Shown piece by piece: positions 10,999 through 25,200 of a DNA stretch of 64,000 bases. The notes below the pieces were generated by a model that was not told the origin of the DNA, made no database searches, and saw only the letters and a list, made by a program, of their open reading frames with translations. The position numbers and the translations under genes are program-made. Source of the DNA: Neelides folsomi (lineage: Eukaryota > Arthropoda > Collembola > Neelipleona > Neelidae). Numbering within the stretch: position 1 is the stretch's first letter; every line of letters begins with the position of its first letter. The DNA lies in contig JAQGBZ010000045.1 in NCBI GenBank assembly GCA_034687125.1, positions 1-64,000 of the forward strand. The letters are read 5' to 3'.

Positions 10999-13900
10999 TT
11001 AATTTGTTAATGTTTGTTTTGAAAGGAACTCTGCAAGGTTTTTGGAACTCCCCATTGTATTCAACATTGTTCCATAGCACATCTCTAGCTGTGGTTTGGG
11101 GAGCTTTGGATCGCAAGTGATCTCATGGAACAAATGGACAAGGTGAACATCAACGGCCCGGAAAATCGTTAAGTTTGTCTTTGAAATGAATTTGTCAAAG
11201 AGAGCGACGTCTTCTTTTCCCCAGCCTTTGATCCACGTGTCAAATCCTCCTGGGACGGAGCGAAAATCGGATTTGTAGAAACTCCCAATGCCGAACCCGT
11301 AGCTACGAAAATAACCGAATTCAGCATTTATTGGTCCCCGACTCCCGTTCATTGTGACATTTGTTCCTGACGCTTTGATGAACTTTGGGTCATACTCGCT
11401 GAACACGATCGGGAAATACGCTTGGGATCCTCTGACTGTATTAAACAAAACTCGAACCAAGGCCTCAGACGTGAAAGAAATGTCAATGTCGATTAGGAAT
11501 AATAAATCCGATTCTTTGCATTGGGAAATCCCCGTTTCGAGCCCAACGCCACGAGAAAAATCTCCGCTAACTTGAACGACTTTAATTACACATTGAGACG
11601 GAAGCTGGGCTTTAATTTGAGCCAATAGGGAGATAAACATTGCGGACTTTTCTTCCACTCCGAAATACACAAGGACAAGATGAAGCTCGTGGTTTTCCAA
11701 CCCGGGATTCTTTTCCAAACACACTGATAGAAAATTGGAGAGGAATCGTTTGAGTGGGCCGAATTTGCCATATAAAGGGACAATCAATGATAAGTTTTCT
11801 TCCGATTTATTGACATCATCCGATTTGAGTGTTTTTTCAGGGGATCGGAACAAGCGGAGCTGAAGTGGAGAAAATGGCCTTTGTACGTAAATGTGCCGTC
11901 GGACGGGAACGGTGATTTTTCTCCCTCTGTATCGTTTGTATGTGAGAAGGAGGTCGAGGACGAGATCTTCTCCGAATAATGGAATAACACGTGAGTAGCC
12001 GTATAAAACTTGTTTGAAATCTACGACACGTCCGCGACTCCGAGAGAATCCATTTATTATTTCCATTACCTAAGAAAATTACAAATAGGGATTTTTTGTT
12101 CTTCAATCATTCTCTGCAAATATTTCATTTACTTCTCTCACGACATCCTGAATCCCCTCTTTAGCCCCAGCGTCAATCTTCTGCCTCGGATTGGTAAATT
12201 TTAGCGAATTGAGTCCTTTCCTACCAATGTAGTCAAAAACGTGAAGTCCTGACCATTTTTGGAGACTTGGTGGAAGTCCTGTGATTTAAAAAAATCTTTT
12301 TATATTCTTTCAATTCGTTTCACTCTGACGGATCGGAAAAGCAATAAAAATTCCAAAGACTGATTTCATTCCTTTCAATCGGTTTTTTCGTCACCGATGA
12401 CCAGCTTTACGACTTTACTTTGGGAGAATAAGAAAAATGCATATTATGGATTGGGGTTCTTTTCAAACTCTCAGGAAGAAAAATTATCTTGGTTTTATCT
12501 CCTTTCTTTTGAAAGAATGAAAAATGATCTGAAGTGCACAGGTTTATAAATAAGTCCCAAGTAAGTTTAATATTTAATAGGTTGAGGAATACCCGGGTAA
12601 AAATAACTGGAAGTTGAGTAAAAATGCGGTTTTTTTCATCTTAAGGATAATGAATTATGAAATGAAGAATCATTTATTTCCCTCACCAACGAATTCATCA
12701 GGGACGTTTGTGTGTAAAGGCGATAGAAAAATCCCACTGACTTCATCATTCTTTCTCAATTGATTTTTCACCATTAAAATATCTCGATTAAGAAGAATTT
12801 CTTCGTATAAATTGTCTTCAATTTCCAAGCCCTAAAAATTACCAAATGTGAATACAGGTATATATGTAAGATACATATATATGGTAAGGCTTACATACAG
12901 GTAAGTAGTATACCTAGATAGTAGATACATGAAATATACCAAATACTAATATTTTAGAAATTGAAATTGCTCAATTATTTTTTTCTTTGATCTCGATTTT
13001 AAAAGGAACGAGAGAATTTAATTGAAAGGAGTTTTACTTTAATGTACGCATGAAGTCTATAAAGATTTTTGAAGTTCTTAATCGGATGGAGTGTGATTGC
13101 TTTATGAACTTCTCTTTTCTTCAAATTGCCCGTAAATGCGTTTCTCCCACTCGAATTATGATAAAAGATTGACTGCATCTGTACAAAAGAAATTTAATTT
13201 TACTTTAAGGAAATCGACCATTAATGAGAATATAAGTAAGGGTTAATGACATTCGCCATAATCGACAATAATGACATTACAAAAATTGTAAATTGGCCAA
13301 TTACATAAAATACTCATAATATGTACATACTTCATAAGCCCAAGTGCAAGAAACGTTCGCGAAGCGATGAACGCATCTTCCGACCTCCACGTCCTCGTGT
13401 GTTGATAACAACGAATTGAGACATGATTCCACATTGGGACCAAAGAGGCGGAGCGCAGATTGACTGAATAAAATACCAGGACCTCCCATACAAAAGTTTT
13501 CATCATTTTGGAGATTCAAAGTTCCTCGTTCGGCTCGACTTCCTCGTCCAGCTTGTCCAATGAAATGAACACTTTTGGAATTGAGTCCTCGTAGAAATCG
13601 GGCAAGTTTTGACCCACGGACATAAACATCATCATCGGCTCTCATAAACCATTCATATTTGTCACCATATTCTTCATACATATGTCTGTATAAATAATAT
13701 TTATTGTATAATTGAACTCATACCTAATTAAATATTTACATTTATATTTTAATCTATATTAAATGTACTTTTAAATTATTTTTAATTACTTGAGCATCAT
13801 GAATGATTTCTTCTGAGGTGGATAAGAATCATCAACATTTTGTAAATGTACAAGTTCCATTCCATTAACTTTGGTTTTCTCTTCAGCCGGTAAAGTAACA

Positions 13901-14247
13901 TTTTGACCGGTGAAAAACACAACTTTACCGGGAATATCTTTTGCCCAAGTTTCCAACACGGATCTTGCCCTCGTTGTGAGGAATTTATTAGCCGTCATAA
14001 CTCCAACAAACAGGAAACCACCGGCTTTTGTTTCAATCTCTTTCTTCTCAAAATCTTCATTAATATTGTGAGGGCCGAACACACCATTACTACTAGATGT
14101 TGATTGGAAAGAATCAATTTGAGGAATCTGATTAATCTTACAATGAGATCCTAAAAATTTCAAAATTATCGACAGGGAAAGTCCAATTAAGAATCCAAGT
14201 AGAAGTGGGAGAGAAGATGAATATCGTCTCCATAATCTTCTCCCCAT
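10999..14247 (-). CDS. CHSY1: Chondroitin sulfate synthase (CHSY1 type)
   Basis: Six exons in transcript order: 14247-13790, 13685-13331, 13178-13038, 12831-12687, 12278-12133 and 12069-10999. All are GT-AG and in phase, giving 771 aa against about 802 in human CHSY1. It is a type II Golgi enzyme with a short basic N-terminus and a membrane anchor at about residues 13-33. The first, beta-1,3-glucuronosyltransferase-like domain carries FLFVGVMTA, DDSYPPQKKSFMMLK and WFMRADDDVYV, with the metal-binding DDD at residues 170-172. The second, GalNAc-transferase-like domain carries DID at residues 609-611 and GWGKEDVALF from residue 697. Family knowledge: it alternately adds GlcUA and GalNAc to the chondroitin chain. 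An in-frame GTG lies 12 bases upstream, but the ATG at 14247 gives the usual MGRR-type N-terminus. The 3' end faces the elastomer gene. Confidence 0.96.
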
Positions 14248-17200
14248 TAAATAATACACGTGGAATGAAACGATGATTTTTATAGGATTTGCTATAAACT
14301 GTACACTGTCACTTTCATTATTGTATATCTACAAATATCAATACACGCAATACAAATACAAAATTCTTTTATTTGCTTATTTAATGGTTCTAATGTCAAA
14401 AGAAGAAAATGAATGTGAAGAAGTGTGAAAAATTAAGAGTCTCAAGAGGATCCGCCTTTCTTCTCATTGAGCCTTTAGAATCATTAAATCTTTTTCTTCC
14501 AAGGGGCAAAGGGACGTGGGTAGGCATAAGATAACAACTCATGTTATTGAATATGCTATATATGAGAGTATATGGTACTTGTTGTATCTGTATGTACATT
14601 TACAGTTTACATTGTGCATTAAGAGTTCAATATGTGACAATACACTATTGATACTTTTGACTTTGGGGAACTTATCATCTTAGAATGACAATATATTTTG
14701 TTCATACAAATAAGTATGTATGGTTATTTAGTTATAGTTATAAAATAGTTGTATGTATTTACTTTATATCAGTACATAAGAAGTCCATATGACCAAATTC
14801 ATAAGAATGTGTAAATAAATAGAAAGGAATTTAATGAATCGAAAACTTTATTAATTTCAACCGTTCTTTTCATCTAACTACATACAATTAACAACTACAC
14901 CATCAAGACTCGTCCATCTTAACTTTTAAACATCATAAGAAGTAACCCGAAAAGGAGAAAAAATATTTTCGCCTTTAACATTTCAATTTTTCGATCTAAA
15001 AAGACGACAAGTCCTAAGACAAGTTCGACTACTAATTAGTATTCCTCAACGCTAAAATATTTAAAATTCCACGCAGAGATTATGCTTGAGGAAAATTCTA
15101 ATTATCGAAATCGCTCAATCTATCATTATGCAGTTAATAATTCAATTTTAATTAATAAAACACTCAACGAGACACGGAACAAGTTTATATAAAAAACGAG
15201 GTAGATATCGGTTTACATACACATCTGCATTTCTGCTATGTTTAAATAGCGGATATTACTTTATGCATATTAAATATTTTATAATATTATTTTAAACGAT
15301 AGTTAACAAAGTAAAGAACATTAATTTAATAATCTATTGAATATTCTTGATTCTAATTAAAAAACCATATTAAAAGCCTAGTGTATAAAACTGAGTTATT
15401 TCATGTGATTGTACTGGTAATAATTAAATGGATGTGTATGAAATTGGTTTAAGTATTTAAAGGTTGTTTAATCTTATGTTGTACATTTAAATGTGTGTGT
15501 GTTGATTCTTAACTTTAATGTTCATGAGACGATTAATAGCAAAATGGAGAAGTTGAAGGTAATATGGAAAAAAATCTAATACAGTTTATCATTTGATTTC
15601 TCTTTTGTCAATCTAATACTTTCAAAATCTCTAAAATACGTTACAAATTAATAATGATAACGAGTTGTACATATTTTAAAAACATTCTCGCATGTACCAT
15701 AATTAATATAGTAAATATTTTAAATACCCTTAAATATAAATATTTATTTATTTATGAATAAAGCACTACTTTAGTTCTAATAATAAACTCCGAAACGTTA
15801 CAAATATCTCTCGTAGTTTTCAATCCCAATTTCTCATTTAACTCTCTATGTCTCTATAAATGTAAGTAGTACGTAGCGGTTTTATAATTACTTTTATGTA
15901 ATAAATGGTGAGCAAAGTTGTAAAAATGCAATAAGGCTATTAAATTAGTTTGTAATTCATTACGAACCACATCCATTTCGCATATAGAACGTGCATGTGA
16001 AATTCATAGTAGAGTAAATCCTGAGTTTTGAAGAATCAGCCGTATGATAATCGATTACAAACGCTTATTTCATCATAAGTCGATTATAAATTAAATAACA
16101 ATTAATAATAAAATTAATAATATTATTAAATATAGGAGATAAGTAAAATTAATAATAATATGATTTTATGCTCATTTCAAGAGACATATTAGGATTCAAT
16201 GAATGTGATAATTAACATTAGACTTGCTCATGAATAAATATTACATTATAGCTAGTAGTTAAACTTGTAAATACATAAATACAATACGACAGTGCAATTG
16301 TAATATTAAAATTTAAATATTGATTTTCATAGACCAATTCTATAGCTAATATTGTATTGTATGGTATATAGTTTGTATTATATAAAACTTTAACCCTTTA
16401 ATTCCATTCTAAAAAGAAATGGAAAATAAAAGTAAAATCAAAAGCATAATTAATTTCTGATACTAAATTTAACATCAAATAATTCAATAATTTTTTAATT
16501 TTGAATAAAAACAAATCATTAAATTTTATAATTAAAAATCCAAATCGAAAATTTAATTTAAACAAAAAAATTACAATTTATAACAAAATTTTTCATTCAT
16601 TTAATCCAATTAAAACAATTTCAGAAAATAATTTTTAAAAACAGAGGAAATCTCGTTGAAAATTTTATGTAAAAATTATGTAAAAACTATTAATTTGAAT
16701 AAAACAGTTAAATTCAATAACCAAAAGCTTATAATGTTAATAGTGAATATGTGTCAAAATATTATACGAAACAAATGGAGAATCACAAGTCAAATCCACT
16801 CAAGTGAATAAAAATGAACCAAAATTTTCCAAACTTGTTGAATATATAAATAATCTACTATTTATATTAGATGATATAATTGTACAATTATAATGTATTC
16901 GTATTTATCTAAATGTATTACATAATGCATAATAGTAATGCTTTTAATGTTTGTAAAAGCTTCAGTTTGTACTTTTGAGTAAAATCTTCGTTTTGTCCTC
17001 GAAACCTACAGTGAAGACTGCAATCGTTAAATTTAAAATATTATTTTAGTTTAAATCTTTTAATTCCTATTCATGTACATGTAGATGTATAGATATTTTA
17101 TCAATTCTTAAATATATGTAAATCGTATAATAATAATAATAATAATAGTTGGTTATTTAATAATAATGCTAATTAGTACGCGTTTAAACTAGAGTCATTT

Positions 17201-17270
17201 AGTTACGAGTTTTGTACAACAGAAGAAGGCACACATTCATGACTTCCTTTTGAACACACATACCTACATA

Positions 17271-17381
17271 CAGCGTGTTTACTTTGTACCTTTCTTTTTT
17301 TAAATTCCTTATAACTAAGGAAGTAGTATTATGTATTATTATTAGGAATATAAAAAAGAAAGGTACAAAGTAAAAAACCTG
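17271..17381. mobile_element. Short fold-back element (Tc1/mariner-like MITE)
   Basis: A 111-bp element begins CAG and ends CTG, and is flanked on both sides by TA, the Tc1/mariner target duplication. Its arms of about 38 bp are imperfectly inverted: ACTTTGTACCTTTCTTTTTT on the left matches its exact complement on the right, and AATTCCT pairs with AGGAAT further in. The spacer is about 35 bp. It has no coding capacity, so it would depend on a transposase elsewhere. Confidence 0.7.
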
Positions 17382-18239
17382 TATAGTTCATTTAGAATAT
17401 TTCCTCAAAAAACTCTTGGAGCTGTTACACTTTTAGCTTGAAAACTCTTTCTTGCTTTTTAAATATTAATTGTAGGTACATTTAGATAATGTATTATAAA
17501 CTTTTATCCTACCATTCAAGATTATGATATACAATATTTTTATATAATATAAAGTATGACACATCTAGAAAATACATTCAATATATATATTTTATATTAA
17601 TCTTTACTTGTATTATTTTGTAACATTCAGTGAGCCTCACGTTGCAGGAAATGTCTATTATATGCGGATTCATATATTCGTACCATATATTTAACATTTT
17701 AACTATAATCTAAATAACAAGGTTTACAATATAGAAATTAATTACCTAATGATCGAAAGAAAAAAAATCTGCTTCATTATGATCCGCCATTGTTTTTAAA
17801 ATAAAGTGCGTTGTACGTGAAAATTAATATTTAAAATTCAATTACTCTTATTGAATCTACAAATTCCAGCGTTAAAAATTGAATAGAAAATTCCGAGATT
17901 AAATATTAACGAGTTTTGTTCTTCTACACGTTTAGTAATTATATAAATTAATAAAGTTTAGAATAAAAAGGCAAAAAATGTGTAATGTTATATTCTAAAT
18001 CAGGTACATATTTCATTTTGCCTTCATTTATTTCAGACGAAGGTTGTAAGAGCAGAGCGACTTTTGTAAAAAATAAAATAAAAGACATTTTCCTTATTTA
18101 GTGTTAAAGATACTTTTTGTTTCCTAATTTTTCTCAAGGCTTCTTCGTTTCATCTGTCTTTGAATTTCAATATATTATTTAATTAGTTAAATCCTTATTT
18201 AATTTGTATTTAAAACGAGAAAAAGAACGTTTCCAAACC

Positions 18240-18279
18240 CAGAATTAAAATAAGTAAAACAGAATTAAAATAAGTACGC
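18240..18279. repeat. 20-bp tandem duplication
   Basis: Two adjacent 20-bp units start with the same 17 bases, CAGAATTAAAATAAGTA, and differ only in the last three positions. It is a simple local duplication in intergenic DNA. Confidence 0.8.
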
Positions 18280-18876
18280 AGGTTCTATTTTAACATTATT
18301 AACCATATCCTTTTGCTCATAAACTCATAACAAAATATTTGGCCCACGGAAAACATTTATCTTCCAATTTACGTAGGTATGTATTGCCATGTTGTGTCAT
18401 ATTTTAAAAATATAAAGAAATACATGTGAAATGTACCATGTAAAACATGCGTATAAGAAGTAGTAATTCTCATTTTTTTAAGTTGATTATATTCAATATA
18501 ATTAGTTTTATATAGTGAAACAATAATAAACCTTTTTAACCTAATTTATAGCTTACATACCTTTTACATAACATGTATGTAGTTGGCGAATAATGTTATG
18601 CCTTCATACTCGTAACAAATGATCCGAAATGTAGTAAAAGCAATATAGTAATTATATAAATTATAAATACAAATTAAGTCATTATACCCCCTTATACCCC
18701 CTTAATATTTTATGTACTTTGTTCAACATTGTCCCCTTTTTAAGAAAAGAAACGTCTGTATGTGTGTGATTCATTTTTGTGGCGCGAGGGTTTCTTTTTT
18801 GTATTTTTAAATTCCCCCGGAGCGTTTCATTTACCCGTACTCGATTTTCCTTAATCTTGTAATTAGTTTATAGATG

Positions 18877-18912
18877 TATAAAAAGGCTCAAGCCTTGACT
18901 ACACTTTCAACA
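18877..18912 (+). promoter_or_regulatory. Orphan TATA/initiator promoter candidate
   Basis: TATAAAAAGG at 18877-18886 is followed by TCAACATT with its A at 18909, a normal TATA-to-initiator spacing. A short G+C-richer patch lies upstream near 18780-18840. About 60 bases downstream the sequence GTG|GTAACC could be a donor closing a noncoding first exon at about 18968. No plus-strand coding exon follows before SCAMP at 31545, so the product is unknown. Confidence 0.35.
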
Positions 18913-19283
18913 TTGTTTCTATCTACCTGAAGGAGGAAAAGATCTACAGAGAGCGGAACTGCCCGTGGTAACCTCTTCATTTCCTCCCTGTTTAAATATT
19001 AGTAATTATGTATGTGTACTCAAATTCACGCCAGAACAACGATTCAGTCAAATTGTACTTTTTTCCCTCTCAAACATCCTCCAATACAATTGAAGGAACC
19101 TGCAAGAAACACCAAACAAACAATTACAACTTATACAAATAGTATTTAAATAAATTTCCAAAATAATAAAAATACTTATAAAAATACAAAATAGATTTCT
19201 GCATTTCTAAATTTCTTATTAACATAAAAGCATGATTAATTTAGGTTGTTTGTATAATTCATAAAATACTAACTTTTTGTTTT

Positions 19284-22200
19284 TCATCGTCTTATGAAAT
19301 TAGGAGGATCATGACGATGATTTTCTGCTTGGTGATCAATTGGGTTTCTTACAAGCCGCATGAGCAGAGGATCTTCAACGCCATCATCTCCTGGGCCACC
19401 AATTCCTCCATTACTCATCGGATGACCACCCTAAATTAAGTTCAGTAATTTCATTATTCCCACATCAAAAGAATTAAAATGAGAGTGGATCTACTAATAA
19501 ATGTATGTAGCAAACATACCTTCGTGTCCAAGTGCGTGTCAGTGAGCGAGTCGAGGGCTTTCATCTCAACACAATTCAGAGATTCAAGAGATCTTTTGTT
19601 CCTCGGCCCATGACCGTTACCATTTACGTATACTAAAATAAAATAAAATATTGAAAAATTGAAAAATAAAAATTGCCAAAAATGGTGAATCAAAAGATTA
19701 TATTACTTGATGGATCCTGGCGCGTGATGAGTGAGAAGCACCGATGGCGACACATGATAATCGTCCCACAGATCAATACGCAAAAGACACTTATAGACAC
19801 TCCGAGGATAATCCCTTCAAATGGAATAATTACAAATTAGCATTATACACAAAATACATTTAAATTTTTATTTTTCAAGATTTGCAAACATTTCGAACTG
19901 ATGAATTTATTACCTAAATGCTTTTGTTGATGAGCAAAGAAGCCGTCGTTGGTTGCAGGATCATCTTTCATTTCTGGTTCTCCTCTAGTGCTTTGTTCTG
20001 ATGTGTTCGGAGGCTTCCTCAAGAAAATAGTCACTTTGACTGGATCTCCAAATGGTCCAAGACCTGCTGAATTCTCAGCAGAAACTCGAACTTCATAATC
20101 AACATTTGGAGGAATGCCTTCCAGAGTTCCTTTCGTCTCGTTAAAAACAAGACGTTCCCAAACGGTTTTGTTGTATTCACGATATTCAAGAACGTAACTC
20201 GTTATTACACCGTTGGGGTCTGAAGGTTCTACCCAAGTCACTTCAATACTCCTATTATTCGTGCTATAAGAAACGCTCAAAGGAATTCCAGGTTCTGAAA
20301 TCAAACGATAATTTAAAATACTGTCAAATTATTCAATATTTTAATATTTATCTTTTAGAAATTGGTGTTTTTACGAAAATCATTATTTATTTTTTAAAAT
20401 TCTTACTTGCAGGCAGAGTTCGAGATTCGACTTTCAGTGAGAAAGGTGCCGTTGGTGGTGAATTATTCCCGAATGCAACGGCGAATTCATAGAGTGTGAA
20501 TGGCGCCAGGCCATTAACATCAACGGAACCACTTGTACTAATTTAATAAAATAACATTAAGTAATGCTCCGGTTAATATTAAAAATCTAGATTTTACCTA
20601 GTAATGAATTTGTGTTCATTTGAGTCAGCTTGATTGTACTTAACGGTGTAGGAAGATGCGGCATTGTTGGTTAATTCAATCCATGTCACATGAATTGCAC
20701 TTGAACTGATAATACAAAAAGAGTTATCAAACAAATCATAAGACCTTATTGACTTGTTCTAATAAATATAACATGATATGCTATACTACATTTCAAATCA
20801 TTCCTAATTGTATACAATATACCTTATTGGAGTTGCTGTTATTCCTAGAATATTTACAGCTTGACCGTCATCGTCGTAGTGCCCATTGGAGCTAAGAGTA
20901 CGAATTGTTTTTTCAACAACAATAGATTCCCAACCATCTCCAAAGATTTGAGCAAAAACTTCATACGACGTGCCTTCTTCTAAAATAATACCAAAAATAT
21001 TTAATTAATTATGAATCAAACCTTTCAAAAATGATAAGGCAAAAATATTAAATAAATTGATGTTCTTACGTAGATTGAGGATGCTCATGTTTCTTTGAGC
21101 ATGGTCCAAGATATAGAAAGGACCAAAGGAAACTTGTTCTCCAATTTCATTTATATAAGTGGAGTAAGAGATCCGGACTCCCTTGGCAGTCTTCGACATA
21201 ATTTCATCCCAAGAAACTCGGATTCCTTTATTCATCCCTTCCAAGAAGAGATTCGGAGGAGAAAAGTCAATTCCTTCCATGCTCTCATTTCTCTTAGGGA
21301 TCCTCGTCCAAGGAAATAATTCTTTACGCAAAGGCCATCCAATCGGAGTTGAAGGCAAAACCCGAACTTCATATGATGCTTCTTCATCTAACCCTATTTC
21401 ATGAATTTTTATTATTTATAATAAATTCAATGTTCTCCAACAGAATAAAATTGAATAAATAAAGCGTAAAATTAAATTCACTATCATAAAAATCCTGGTA
21501 ATAAATTAAATGCTAACATTAAGTAAACAAAATATTTACGTTAAATATTCTTACTTAATAAAAAATAAAAGTATTAAATTACCAGTGAGAAGCGTTTCAG
21601 TCGAAGATCCATTAAGGTACAAAACATTGTTGAAATTCCCATCCGTCCTCCTCCAAGAGACTTTGTAAAGAGTGATTGGCCCTCGTGCTTCTGTTTTCTT
21701 CAAAGGAGCCCAACGAACCCTTGCTGTCCCAATCGGGCCAACCAACTCAAACTCAAGTGGACGAGGGACATTTAAAGGAACTGAAAACGCATTCAATTAT
21801 TAATTAAATTGCCAAATTAGGTATACCTATAAAAATTACTCAATTATTTAGCTTAGAGAATTATTTTAATTTACCATCAGCAAGGGTTGAACAAGTGAGA
21901 GTTGGGGATTGGGGTGAAGCAGCAGTTCCTGAATATCCTCTTATATAAATGGCATAGTTGGTAAAAGATTTGAGGTCTCGAAGAATATAGAAAGGGCTTT
22001 TCGACACCGACTGCCTTTCTTCGCCTCCATCAACTTCTGTCCAATGGATAGTAAATCCAAGATCCGCCGTCCCAACCCATGATAAGTTCAAGGAACGAGA
22101 AGAATCAGGGATGCATGTGATGCCACTCGGAGCTTCGGGTTCATTGGGACGATTTTCAATTAAAAGCCTTGCAGTTCCAATACCATAAACATTCCCTCCT

Positions 22201-25200
22201 AAAAATTTAGTAAAATTATAAAGGACTGTTTAATAAATTTAATATTAATTTAATATTAAATATATTTCTAAAATAAAAAAGAGTAGTTGACCGTTGGATA
22301 CTAATGAAAAAATATTTACCATGCATAACTTCGCATTGATAGAATCCAGAGTCATTTCTGATCGTATTCGACAATACAAGTTCATTTTGTTTCGTTTTAA
22401 TTCTTCCTTTCCCAGTTTCTAAAACTTGACCATCCTTCAACCATGATAAAGAAAATGGTTGTGGAACGGAACATTCAAATCTAACTGTTTTAGCAGCTGG
22501 ATGATTAACCGAAACAGGGCCTTTAATCAACACCGGACTTCGATACACCAACAGGCTCTGTGAGAATAAAAGCAATAATTATTTCATTGTTACAAATAAA
22601 TAAAAATCGTGTTGCATACCATGTAATTTGAATGAAGGCCGTTGGAAGCTTTGCATGTAAAATTGCCACTCATTCCAGGTGCAATTACAATACGAGCATA
22701 TCTGACCCGGTGTTGTCCTACAAGCGCCCCTTCGCCAATTATAGTTTCACCTGCTTCAATAGGAGTATCTATAATAAAAAAATCCTTTAAAATCCAACTA
22801 TCATGTTATGCATTTAACATTGGGCCATTGATTAAGATTATTTAAAATACCAATGAAATTAAGCCAAGAAATTGTTGGGGGTTGTTTGGATTGAGCTGCA
22901 CAGTCCAAGACTGTTTCTTCATCAGATGCGAGGACGAGAACCGGCGGTAAATTATTAAGAAAAGTTGGGGTTTCACCCAATTCTTCTCTTCTTCCTTCAA
23001 CCACCAAACTTAAAGATCCACGTCGTTCCTTCTTCAAGATCTCATTATGAACGATGCAGCTAAAGAATCATTAATCAAAAGATGGTCAGTTATGAAATAG
23101 TAATTAGAAAATAACACATAAAGTTTAACTTGCTCAGCAGGTTTAAATTGTGCAATTTACCAATTTAGTAAACAAAAAACGTTACCTATAATTCCCGCCA
23201 TCGGTCTCTTCGACGTTAGAAATAAACAAAGTCCCTGAGTAGAGAATATTGTACCTAATAAAAAAGAGAGCCAAGATTAATTACAGCCATTTGTATTTGC
23301 ATAAATAAAAAAGCAATTCCATACCGAGAGTTAAATTCCTGAGAAATATTCTTTTGGCCTTTGAGCCAAGTGAGTTCCGTCGCAAGTACCGGAGAAGAAG
23401 TGATGGGACAGGACAGCAAAGCTGAACTACCCGGAGTAACAATTACATCTTCACCGATTTCTCCTCCAAAAACACCTAAATTAAACAAAAAAATATAAAA
23501 AAAATTAGCAGATTTTTTAATACAGTTTTTAACTCAATCCCTCAATTGCGCACAATAAGACTTCAATTATCCTTCTACGTAGTTTTAGCTTTCTTTGTCG
23601 CATACGTCTTTTTATTTAAAACATTTCCTCAGACTATTCCTTATATAACACAAGTTTCATGTACTAACATTAAGTACTAAAGTCCATCAATGTGTATTAA
23701 ATTGATATCACTGGGTTGTAATAATAGTATTTTATCATTGTCATAAACATTCCATTCCAGTTTGTATATTATTCGTAGTTTTAAGAGCATAAACTCGTAT
23801 AAAAAACTTTTTCTATCTTAAATGAGAATTGACGTAGTGCGAATAAATCTCTTTTGTATTGCTGTTGAATTGGGCGGAATGCGTCCCCAGAGTTCATCGT
23901 TTTACTACGACGACGTAAAGTTTACTACTTTACTATACTACAAGAGCTATACACAACCTTCGTTCTTCCAACTACTTTGATGACTAAAGAAAAATAGTTT
24001 TTTTCATTAAAATGACACTCTTTATTCTCCTTTATCATGCAAATATCATTCAACAAATTCTACTGCTCTTTAACCCATTAAAAATGTAAAAATAATGGAA
24101 CAATTAAATTTTAAGACCAAAGACCTAATTAAATTTTAAGACCAAAGACCTAATTAAATTTTAAGACCAAAGACCTAATTAAAAAAATAAGACAAAATTA
24201 TGATTCTAGAACAAATAAAAAAAACTTATTACTTTAAGACTTTTATTACACAAAATACCTACAATTAGTGAATTAATCGCATATGAATATTTTATTTGTA
24301 TGATTAGATGATAAAAATACCTTTTGAGGTCAATTATCTAAAAGTTATTAAGTTATAACGATCCAAGTCAGCAGAATAGCTAGGAGTAAACGTCATAAAT
24401 ATAAAAATAACGTACCGATGACGAATAGTTGGATGGTTGACGAGGCGACGACTCCATCATGGAACTTTAAAAAGCACCGGTAGGCTCCTTCGTCACTGGA
24501 GTTGTTTCGATGCCGACTTGGTCCCGCCTTGTGTTGGATCTTCTCAAAATGGAGGGATCCATCGGGGTTGATGGAAATTCGGTCATTAAGGCCGACCCGG
24601 ACGCCGTCCTTCGTCCACCATAGGTCGAGGACTCGGAGCCGATCGCTCCTCAGTCTCACAGGACATCGGACATTAAAAGGGCGTCCGCGGAGGGCGTAAA
24701 GGGGGGATCTGACCGAAGAATTTACGCTCACTCCTACATCCTCTGAATTATTTCCTGGAAAAAAAGATTCATTTTAATATTATGATATTTAGTTTAAAAA
24801 AGTTAAATATAACATTTTAAAAATATATTTAATGATATTTAAATTAAATTCATTAATTTTAAATTGACATTCATTGGCGTTAATAAAGCATATATTTATA
24901 TTATTTAAATCGACACTGGTAAGCATATATTGACATTTGGTTCGTTTTTCAAAATTTGCAATTAGGAATGAAATTCCTACAATTACACATTATTAAACAT
25001 TAATTGGCTTCTGCACGTCAAGTTTTTAGATATTTTAATTTATAATTGGACAACATGAACAACATCCACTTTCCCCATTTTAGTACTCGTGTACTTTCCT
25101 TAGTCAAGTCAGTTTGACTTTCTCAAATTCCTATAAATACTGTAAGTATAAATAATACATATAGCAATCTCCAAGCTATAGAATGTATTAACTCTACGAC

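Larger units (their letters stand above)
14248..19283. other. Intergenic, very A+T-rich
   Basis: About 5 kb without a supportable coding region, between two minus-strand genes. It should hold the chondroitin synthase promoter and the protogenin-like 3' UTR. It contains an (ATA)n tract near 17130-17146, a fold-back element at 17271-17381, a 20-bp duplication at 18240 and a TATA-containing promoter-like site at 18877 on the plus strand. Confidence 0.6.

Noticed and set aside
11354-11575. Plus-strand open frame opposite the last chondroitin synthase exon
   Set aside because: It is a shadow of the coding strand; the minus-strand protein carries the conserved motifs.
14257-14259. Upstream in-frame GTG as the chondroitin synthase start
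   Set aside because: Animal genes use ATG. The ATG at 14247 gives the family's usual short basic N-terminus before the membrane anchor.
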